Part shown: positions 53,679 through 61,939 of the stretch, one piece after another
Position numbering within the stretch: position 1 is the first letter of the stretch
How the letters are laid out: the number at the start of each line of letters is the position of its first letter
NCBI GenBank assembly: GCA_027603065.1
Contig: JADGJP010000001.1
Coordinates: 496,001 to 560,000 of the forward strand
From: Geranomyces variabilis
Taxonomy: Eukaryota > Chytridiomycota > Chytridiomycetes > Spizellomycetales > Powellomycetaceae
Reading direction: 5' to 3'
DNA length: 64,000 nt
Notes under the pieces: generated by a model
The model's input: the letters and a program-made list of their open reading frames with translations, nothing else
The model's database searches: none
What the model was told of the DNA's origin: nothing
Translations under genes and position numbers: made by a program

Positions 53679-55311
53679 ATGGCCGGCCAGCAACAAGCCG
53701 GCGGGTTCCCGGATCTTGCTTCCCTTCCCAACCGGGATTTTTATGGCGTCTTGGATGTCGCTCGAGACGCTGACGCTGAAGCGATACGCAAGGTGCGCTG
53801 CGGACTGGGCTGTCAAGGAAACCAAACACAAAGGAGATCTTTTGTGCTGATGTTCAGGTTTGCAGGCGTATCGGCGGAAAGCGTTGCGCTGTCACCCGGA
53901 TAAAGCGGGACAAGATCCTGCGACCGTAGAGCTTTTTCAACTGGTGCAGCGAGCGTACGACGTCCTAAGCGATCCCAAGAAGCGGCAAGTATACGACAAA
54001 TATGTATGTTTATTCCGTTCTCTTCCCTTTGCAGTGGAAATTCTTGCGTGTGGCCAACTCCGTGTGCTACAAATTATAGGGCGAGCGCGGTGTCCTTATG
54101 ATGGACCAGATGGGAAACGTCCTCCCATTCATTGACCCAGACTTCCTTCTCGCCATGAACACTTTCTTCACCGTCGGCTCGCTGGTTGCGGCTTTGCTCA
54201 TTGTATTTCCGGCATTCGTCTCGGTGCGCGCCGACCGCAAAGTTACTTGGAATTGGGGAATCGTCAGCATCCCGCTGTTTCTTTTTGATGCCTGCTTGCT
54301 ACTAGGCCTGTGGATGATCCGGTCGCAGGGCGACAAGAATGCAGACGCAAATGGGCAGGAAGATCTTGATGACGATGAATACGACCGTGGCGAAACAGAG
54401 CAGCAGCGTAAAGACCGTCGGAGGCGGAAAAGCAGACGCGCAACTGGCGATGCTTTCGTTCGGTGGCTGCTGTTCCTTCTCTTCCAAATCTTTATCGTCA
54501 TTCGCTTGGACGGATCAGTTGACTGGAGCTGGGGCGTCGTTTTCATTCCGTGGTTCGTTATTGAGGTCATCTCATTTATTGGCAAGATTGGACTCATCGC
54601 GAAAACCTTCCGCCGCGGACACTCGCCACCCCTTGTGTTCGAACCGGGCCAGGACACTGAAGCGCAAGCACCGATGAGGCCCTTCTCTGGCGCAGAGAAA
54701 GCTCTTTTTGTCTACGACACCTTCTTGACCACCGTCATCCGCCTGGCACAACTGGCGCTTCTTATTGCAAAGATCAACGGCTCCCTCGATGGCGTCGCGT
54801 GGGGAGTTATCTTCCTCCCCACGTGGCTGTGGTCTGCGTTCAAAATAATCGGCATCTTTCTCGACCGAGCGATGATTTTGCGCGACGTGAAACGGCAAGC
54901 GCACGGGCAGACGGTTGACATGGGCCCGCTTGTTGTATTCCGAATCGTGTCTCTATTGGCCGTATCATTCTTCCTTTACCTTGGAGCCGGCCTGCTCGTT
55001 CGGCGTCTCGATGGAGACAGCGGAAAACCATCTGCGGCTGTCATCCTCATTCCGGTCTTTATCATCTGCGGATTGCTGTTTTGCTGCTTCTGCTGCTGCC
55101 TGCCGTGTCTGCTCTGCTGCATGCAAAAGGGCTTAGAGGTGGGTTTGTTTTCACGATAATGAGGTTTTTGGCTTTTGCCGTTACTTAGCGTTGTTGACTT
55201 TCTTAGGCGGAGCTGAGCGCTGAGGAGGACGCTGCGGGAGGCGCACCGGTAAATCTGCAAGAACGTCGTATCACCTATCAAGCTATAGACGACCCAAGAT
55301 CGCGTCGTTAA
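53679..55311 (+). CDS. J-domain protein fused to TMEM185-type membrane domain
   Basis: Exons 53679-53792, 53866-54003, 54080-55138 and 55207-55311 give 471 residues. The J domain (about 18-88) has RDFYGVLDVARDADAE, the HPD motif in LRCHPDKAG, and VYDKYGERG formed across a splice junction. From about 100 on there are at least seven hydrophobic helices with repeated WxWGxVxIPxW elements (WNWGIVSIPLF, WSWGVVFIPWF, VAWGVIFLPTW), as in the TMEM185/Fragile-X-F-associated family. A charged loop rich in Asp, Glu and Arg divides the helices, and a Cys-rich segment (CCFCCCLPCLLCC) could be palmitoylated. It probably recruits Hsp70 to a membrane. Function is not established. Confidence 0.88.
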
Positions 55312-55562
55312 GACGCTCTTTCTTTTCTTTTTGTTTCCACCATTTCTTCATTTCGCTTAACGGCTTCCTCCCCTACCTGCATTTATAATTTTGATATAGC
55401 AGCATTCATTCCTTGCACTAATACGAAAAGCGACTGTGTGAGAGTGTTGTGGGAGATCCGAGTCGGAGTCATTTGTGAGTCACGGCGATGATCACTGCAG
55501 TCTTCGCCGCAAGCGTAATACCTTCCTCGGACCTTTGCAACAGGGTTTCTGGCCCTTGATCG

Positions 55563-56753
55563 ATGGACCTCGCTTCAAAGGCTGCCGAGTGGAACCAGTA
55601 AGAGCTTCGCGCAACCGATCTATCTCATTTTCTGCTGGGTAGAGTGTTCTTGCTCCAAATGAGCTCACCACATGACGCTGTCGCGTCAGAATTCAAGCCG
55701 ACCTCACCCTGCGCATTGTCCCCACTGACAAGCTCGACTTCACAACGCCGGCGTTTCCGCCGCAAAGCGGCTTTGTTCAAACTGCGCAGCTGGTAGGAGG
55801 GCATGCTCGCAAGAATGCGGATGCCCAAACGGCTTTTGGACCCAAGCTGCGGCATGTAGCCGGGCTCGACGTGTCGTTCTTCGAGGGCACTGACGAAGCG
55901 ATTGGGTGCATCGTGGTGATGGAGGTTCCGAGCCTGAAGGTCAGCTGGTGGCGAAACCCCGAGGCTGAGCACATAAAGAATGTGGACGTCTAACGTTTTT
56001 GCAGATTGTTTATACAGATTATCAGACAGGTCAGTTATCCCGCCTCGGTCGCTTGACTGGCAACGTCCACGACGCTTATGCTTCTTCTGCAGTTATGCTG
56101 GATCTGCCGTACATCCCGTCATATCTCGCATTTCGTGAATCCCCAGTCCTCTTGGCTCTTCTAAGCAAGCTCAAACAGGACAGACCAGATCTGTATCCGC
56201 AAATGATTATGATTGACGGGAACGGTGCGCTGCATCCACGCATGTGTGGGCTTGCATGTCATGTGGGAGTCTTAGCAGGTACGTGGATTGGAACGGGCGG
56301 AACCTGGTCATGACCAAGAATCAGTGTTGATCGAAAGTGTTTGTACAGATGTCCCATCGATCGGAGTCGGAAAAAACTTTTTGCAAATCGACGGAGAGGA
56401 TCTTACTATGAAGAAAGTGAAGGAATTGGCCAAAATGCATCTGACGGATGCAGGAAAGTGGTTTCCGCTGGTCGGAACGTCCGGCAAGGTCTACGGAGCA
56501 GTAAGAGGACTAAACAGACACTCCTCACATTTGCGCAATTGGCGTTGACTTTTTGTCTTCTCAGGCCCTTCGCCCGACCAAAGACGCTCCGAATCCAATA
56601 TTCGTTTCACGCGGCCACCGGGTGTCGCTCGAAACAGCCGTTGAGCTTGTGGCTTGGTGCTGCAGATATCGTGTTCCGGAACCGATCCGCGCCGCGGATC
56701 TGACCAGTCGCGAAGTGGTAAAGCGGACGTTGCGAGAGCGAGGGCATAAGTGA
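55563..56753 (+). CDS. Endonuclease V (deoxyinosine/inosine-specific)
   Basis: Exons 55563-55597, 55690-55939, 56005-56278, 56349-56500 and 56565-56753 give 299 residues. Catalytic Asp is in VAGLDVSFFEG, Glu in YIPSYLAFRESP, and Asp in IMIDGNGALHPR. VPSIGVGKNFLQIDGED follows, so all metal ligands of the Nfi family are present. In eukaryotes the enzyme cleaves one base 3' of inosine, mainly in RNA such as edited tRNA; bacterial homologues act in DNA repair. The second donor (AAG/GTCAGC) is weak. The region after TAQL contains an optional GTAGGAG donor, but no good acceptor, so it is kept as coding. Confidence 0.92.
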
Positions 56754-56871
56754 AGCAGTATGTAGACTAGTAGTTCGTTGCAGACTAGAGTAAATTTCAA
56801 ACATTCCGCGAGTCGGGTCTAGCCCCATGATAAATACGAACTATTCAACTATGGCTATGCTACCGCAGACC

Positions 56872-57622
56872 TCAGCTGCTGTCCACTTCGGGAACGTCGA
56901 CGACAACCCACTCCTCTTGATCGTAAAACACTTCTTCACAGTCCTCGCCAGGTATTTCGCACTTCTCCCGCCGCTCATACACCATCACACAAAAGTCTGT
57001 ATGCCCCGCTCCCATTGCCACCATCGGATGATGCCATGTGCCTGCATTATAGCTCACTCCCTGTGCATGTCCTGCAACAAATGCCTTAATCGTCGCAGGG
57101 TCAGGTTGATCGGTCGCTGGGTCGTTGAGCGCGACGATGACCAGATATGCTGCTGTGGACATTGGCACAAAAAATTGCGTTGAGTGTGGGTGTCGCTCCA
57201 GAAGCTTGATTGTGAAGGGCAATGGCGGCGGCGTGCAGCGAAAGACACATAGGTTTGGCTGTGCGGGGTTAGGACCCTCTGCTCGGAGGTTTTCAACCTT
57301 AGCTGCACATGACAGGAAAGAGGAGCACCCGTGCGACAAGGAATTGGAGGTAAGCGCTCAGTTTGTGGTCTAGTGTCGCATGCGCTGCGTCCACATGACT
57401 GCCATGTTGCAGCCTTGCTGGCTAGGTTGAGAAGAATGCCGTACCAACGTGGTTGTAGCGCTGGGCGGTACCCTGGTTGGCTGACTGAGACGGAGTTGGC
57501 AGAGCACATATGACTTGCCCGTAAGGCGCAAAGTTCTCGCGGGTCAACGACACTGCTGTAATCCGACGAGGAGGTTGAGTAGCTGGCGGCAGCTGCCGCG
57601 GCGGTGGTTGCTGCGAGGTCAT
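56872..57622 (-). CDS. DAL3: Ureidoglycolate lyase (allantoin degradation)
   Basis: Exons 57622-57445 and 57302-56872 give 202 residues. ENFAPYGQVI near the start, YNHVAKVENLRAEG across the junction, and then PNLCVFRC, LLERHPHSTQFFVPM and AGTWHHPMVAMG define the AllA/Dal3 family. The enzyme splits ureidoglycolate into glyoxylate and urea, the last step of allantoin use as nitrogen source. The open frame extends upstream only through a TTG. The ATG at 57622 begins MTSQQPPPR, and the Pro/Gln-rich lead of about 20 residues is not conserved. Its start codon lies 69 bases from that of the divergent Mob gene. Confidence 0.92.
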
Positions 57623-57691
57623 GAGCGCTGTAGGATTTTGCAAGATGCGGAAGCACGCGTTCGTTCTCAAAACTTGAAGCTGTCTCTTGAA

Positions 57692-58963
57692 ATGAGCTCT
57701 CTGAAGGCCGCGCCCGTGGCAGACACACCAGCAACGTCCTCAGCATCAAATCCACCACAAGCTCCACCAAAGCCATTATGGCGTAACCGTCCTGGAATTC
57801 GACAGGAGGTAAAGTGGGCCATTGAAGGGTTAGGGAGCCGATCTTGAGTCACGCCAATTAAAGCCGCTCCATACCTCCTCCGCATTTAGGACTGGTCGCA
57901 GTGGACGCTTCCGCCACTGGATCAGATAGAATCATCATTTCTGGCACAGCAGTACATACAAAGTCTTGTGCGTAAAAACCCATCCGCAATCAAAGATATT
58001 GTCGACGTTCCGGAGGGCCAGGACACCAACCTCTGGCGCTATGAGCACTTGAGGTGAGGTGACTCCTCGCATTGTGGATGTCGGGAGCGGGATCGCTGCA
58101 TTGCAGTGTGGAGGAGCAGTGGAGCCGCAGGAAGCCTGCCTGTCTACCGCCAGCGCGCTGGGCTCAGAAGGACTTAGGCACGCTACGAGCATCACCGATC
58201 TCACTGAGTTGATTGCTCCAATGTAGACAGATATGCCTTGAACTCAACAACTTGGTAGTAATGCTTGAGCCCGAGTGCACAACGGAAACATGTCCCGAGA
58301 TGAAGGCGCAGGAGTGGCTATATCTATGCGCCGGGCATCCAAACCCTCAGCAGGTGCGTGCGAGGGAAACCACAAAGATCTGTCAAATGCTTGCTGATCG
58401 GCGCCTTGTCTTGCGCACAGTGCCCGGCCTTAGACTACATAGTGCATACTCTGGACAGCGCCACTGCGCTGCTCAACAGTCAAAAGTCATTCTACAGCAG
58501 GTAGATTTTCACCCGCGCGAGATCAGCCGGACCACGGCGGAAAGACTGAACCACATTTTTTGCACCAGAGTGAGCATTCCGGAAGGCTCCATCAAGCATT
58601 TCGCCAACATCACCCGCCGCCTATACCGCATCTTTGCCCATACGTGGTATCAGCACAAAGAAATCTTTCAGGAATTTGAGGTCGAAACGCACCTGTACGC
58701 CCGAACGTACTATATGATCAAATATTTTGACGTGAGTTTTGTTGCCGCTGGAGTTGCTGCTTTGATCATAAGCTGATGGCCGCAAATTGAATTTGCTCGA
58801 TACAGGTTATGCCGGACGACGCGCTGGTCGTGCCCGTAGAGGCGTGTATGACAGACGTAAGCTCTTCGCTTACTCATTTTTAGCGGGGCAGTGGAGGGAG
58901 TCGCTCAAGTTTTTTTTACAGATTCCGCCGTTGGAAGCCGATAGCTCAGAAAGTGGAGAGTAG
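57692..58963 (+). CDS. Mob family kinase co-activator (phocein/Mob4-like)
   Basis: Seven exons: 57692-57808, 57890-58053, 58227-58353, 58421-58500, 58569-58731, 58806-58856 and 58922-58963, giving 247 residues. The Mob core is clear: VPEGQDTNLWRYEHLRQICL, then ECTTETCPEMKAQEWLYLC, then CPALDYIVHTLDSATALLN, then YRIFAHTWYQHKEIFQEFE. Zinc ligands (Cys, Cys, His, His) are retained. EGQDTNLWRYEHLRQ and CPALDY fit the phocein/Mob4 branch, a STRIPAK component, better than Mob1 of the mitotic exit network; this choice is moderate. The N-terminal 40 residues are Pro/Ala-rich and not conserved. Confidence 0.9.
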
Positions 58964-59152
58964 CGAAGTGTCGTTAGATAAAGCGCTTTCCGAATATCTG
59001 ATTGTCTTATGAAAAGGGCGGGCGAGGCCGTGTTGCTCGAAATATGTCAACGGCAGGCAGGGTACTAAGTGGCAAATGCGGTGCCATTCTACGTTAAAAT
59101 ATATCGTGTTTCGGGGGTGAAAGCAATCGTATTGAGGGATGGACAAGAGGGT

Positions 59153-60117
59153 TTAGTGGCTGTGGTAGTCGACCGGGTACTTCCTGGCTGGAAGCTGTGA
59201 TGGCACAAAAAAAGCGTTAGTATCTTAATGAATGGCCGTGCATGAGCAGAGGTGACTTCGCGGGCTGGCTTACCAGCTTGCCATCGTCGTTTTCCGTGGT
59301 GAAGTCCCACTCGTCGGGGTAGTTGGCCGGGTCGTCGATGGGGTTGTACACCGCGGGCCACTCCTCCTCGGCGACAGCCTCGTCAGCAGTGGCAGAGACC
59401 TCAGCCACGGTCACGTCAACCTCGGGCTTGGCAGGCGGGGCAGGCGCGGCGAAAGTGGTGGGGAGATCAACCTTCTCGTTGGCCTACGCATGGAAGGTGG
59501 AACGAAACTACGCGTAAGCCATCCCCTCTATTCCATGTATATGCCAGACTCTTTTTCGATATCCGTACCGCCTTGGGCGCCTGGTAGTTCTTCAGGGCGT
59601 CCACATAGATGTCCCGGATGAGGTCAGCGCTCGCTGGATAAAGCAAAGAGAAAGAAAACCCTGTGAATACTCTATTGAAAACCAAATGCTGCTCAATAAT
59701 TGATATCTGCATACCCTTGGCAGTAGCGGTGTGCGCAAAGCCGCGGACAGCAGACGGGGCAGCAAGCCTGGTTGCGAGGAATGCAGCGGGCTAAATAGTG
59801 AGAAAGTAGAAGGACCGCCGGTTAGACTTGCCGCGATTTCGCTTAACCTGCTATTCCCATGCTCCGGCGGGAACTGGCCGCCGCCTTCAAAGCCCATCCG
59901 CAAGCTCCAGCTCGATCTCCGGCTTTCAACGACGCCCATGCATCGAACTGGACATCTTTTACTTTCGGCCAAGCGTGTTGTGCTCGCGGAGCACGCTGCG
60001 GCCGCCAAAGCCTTCTAGTAACAAGTTTTGCCCTTCCCACCCCAACTCCTAGCGAAAATATCCGGTAGATCCAATCTTGCGTACCCTGACCGCGCGGGCG
60101 ATGCGGAGCGACATCAT
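59153..60117 (-). CDS. ATP14: Mitochondrial ATP synthase subunit h (Atp14)
   Basis: Five exons: 60117-60085, 59790-59715, 59633-59569, 59483-59274 and 59194-59153, giving 141 residues. The Arg/Ala-rich start (MMSLRIARAVR, then ATRLAAPSAVRGFAHTA) is a mitochondrial presequence. The mature part begins ADLIRDIYVDALKNYQAPKA, the conserved segment of fungal subunit h. It continues with an acidic, Pro-rich tail ending in NPIDDPANYPDEWDF. Subunit h belongs to the peripheral stalk of F1Fo ATP synthase. The first intron is unusually long for this window (294 bases), and its splice sites are supported by phase and by the presequence continuity. Confidence 0.88.
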
Positions 60118-60452
60118 GGTGATATATGTAGCGTGTGGAGGGAGCGGAGGAAGAGGATGCCGGGCAGGAAGAGCTGAAGGTGCAACGACGAGTTTGCCTT
60201 GCAGCCAGCCCGTGCTCCATCGACCGGCCGTCGCCGGGACAACAAACAAGCCAAGTCACACACAGTCACACAAGATGAGTAAGCATATCAAGTGCACAGC
60301 CATCCGCTGACATCATGGATGATCGCCGTCGCAGTCTTCACGCTGTCTCCTCCTGCATTTGCCAACTTCCCACTCACTCGAACACCCTGTTGCCTAAACC
60401 ACTTCAATTCCTTCTACATCACACGCACCTCGCACGCATATCATAAGCAATC
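60118..60452. promoter_or_regulatory. Divergent promoter of ATP14 and PBI2
   Basis: 335 bases without a gene. ATGAGTAAGC at 60275-60284 looks like a start codon followed by a donor and may belong to an alternative PBI2 leader. No TATA box was found. Confidence 0.35.
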
Positions 60453-61021
60453 ATGTCAGGTATGTTGTCTGTAGCGTTCTAAGACGAAGTTTTTCAATGG
60501 TTCACGGGTGCCAGCCCGCAATCGCCAAACGCCACCGGGCTGGTGGGACACTATGCAACTCTTGAACGGTTAGCAACTGACTCACGCCGGTGTGTCTGGA
60601 ATCAGGAAAATACATTGTCATCTTCAAGAGCGACACGCCCAAGGATGTCATCGAACAAGCCGCCAAGGACGTCGAAGCTAAGGGTGAGATAGGGATTCTC
60701 GACAGCGACCTTCGAATAAAATTAAGTGACGGACTTGTTACTACCGCTGCTCACACTTCTACTTTTCTGTAGGTGGAAGCATTGGTCACCGCTATGATAC
60801 TACAATGAAGGGTTTTTCGGCCACCGTCCCGGACGGCTTGCTAAGTACGGACAGCGGAATGCATATTTTGAAAAAAAAAAAATCAATCAGCCTGTGTTAA
60901 CCGTGGAACATCTTTCTTTCCCGCTGTTTCAGCCACCTTCAAAGAGCACAAGAACTTGGACTACATCGAAGCGGACGGCGAGGTCTCTGCGTTTGCCAAG
61001 AGCGTAGGAATTGGAAAGTAA
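60453..61021 (+). CDS. PBI2: Proteinase B inhibitor (I9 propeptide-type, Pbi2-like)
   Basis: Exons 60453-60459, 60606-60683, 60773-60844 and 60933-61021 give 81 residues. The first coding exon is only seven bases (ATGTCAG). The protein reads MSGKYIVIFKSDTP, then IEQAAKDVEAKGGSIGHRYD, then KGFSATVPDGLL, then LDYIEADGEVSAFA. This is the inhibitor I9 fold, as in yeast Pbi2 and the propeptides of subtilisin-type proteases. It should inhibit vacuolar proteinase B in the cytosol; the yeast protein also takes part in vacuole fusion. Phases close at each junction, and no signal peptide is present. Confidence 0.9.
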
Positions 61022-61264
61022 AGGTCGCGTCGCCGCGGCTTCCATTTATGGATAGAACTATATAGTTTTATATCTATTGCATTTTTTGATTCTTCACAAT
61101 GAGAGGGAACGAGCCCAGAATGCTGCTCCTTGTTTACGAACATTGGACAGATGATGGAAAGTGTGGAGTATTCGACAAACTACTTGTATCTTTCGTGTAT
61201 GCAGCTTACAAGCGCATGTTCCTATACAGCATAATCGAGCAATTTCTGGTCGTGCGTACATCAA

Positions 61265-61731
61265 CTACTTTTGAGCCTTCGGGTTTTCGGGAGAAGTTTT
61301 CCAGTTGTCTACAAAGATCATCCAGGCGGATTCATTTCAACATTCAAGCGCCAGTAGAAATCAACATGTCCGCAACTTACGAGCAACTTGTTTGAAAGCA
61401 TCTTTGTGCGCCATGTTCGGGTTTTTCTCCTTGAAGATGGGCAGTTCTGGGATCAAGTGTGACACGGATCGCAGTTAGACGTCAAAAGCGCAAGTCCAGA
61501 TTCTTTATCAAGCAGAGGAGCTTTCACCTGCATGTATATCTGGTAAGCAGTTGGTTTCCTCTTGCCGCCTGCACGGGCTGCTAGATGCATAGTTAGTTCG
61601 AGTAGGTGAGATTTTGATCTTGCTTTTCCGCGCTGAGAGGGTGGTTTTTGGACAGCGCCGGTGCCAAATGACTCATTTGCAAGCGGCCACGTACAGGAAG
61701 TCGAAGACTTTTTGGTCGTGTCTTTGGGCAT
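61265..61731 (-). CDS. Small YABBY/HMG-like nuclear protein
   Basis: Exons 61731-61695, 61568-61528, 61429-61381 and 61308-61265 give 56 residues. GKRKPTAYQIYMQ, EKNPNMAHKDAFKQVA and HNWKTSPENPKAQK match the short fungal proteins with a YABBY-like HMG domain (KPSAYNxFM ... P ... HKEAF ... AAxNWK). They are thought to be DNA-binding chromatin proteins. One oddity: a nearer acceptor (ATCCCAG at 61447) would add ELPIFK, residues expected in this family, but it shifts the frame by one base. The used acceptor (CTTCAAG/GAG) keeps the frame but shortens the first helix pair. An insertion or deletion in the sequence is possible. Confidence 0.75.
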
Positions 61732-61880
61732 CTTTGCGGTGGGGTTGAGTGGATTTTACTGTACTGAAAGCGTGGGAATATATGTGGAGGGGTGTTTTTG
61801 ACCTCGGATGAAGGGGCGGTGCGGCCCCTCACATGGAGGCTAGCAAACCAAGCAATTGATGAAGCGCTGCGCCACCCATC

Positions 61881-61901
61881 ACATCCGGACATTTCGGACT
61901 T
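61881..61901 (-). promoter_or_regulatory. TCCGGA/TTTCGGACTT motif upstream of the YABBY-like gene
   Basis: ATCCGGACATTTCGGACTTT lies about 150 bases upstream of the start. The same TTTCGGACT word occurs before BUD31 and MGS1. Confidence 0.3.
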
Positions 61902-61939
61902 TTGACCGTCTGTGCCATATATATGATTGAATTTACATT

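Noticed and set aside
60275-60284. Alternative first exon of PBI2 at ATGAGTAAGC
   Set aside because: ATG plus A before GTAAGC would also keep the phase, but it lacks the conserved Ser-Gly start that the seven-base exon supplies; left as a possibility only.
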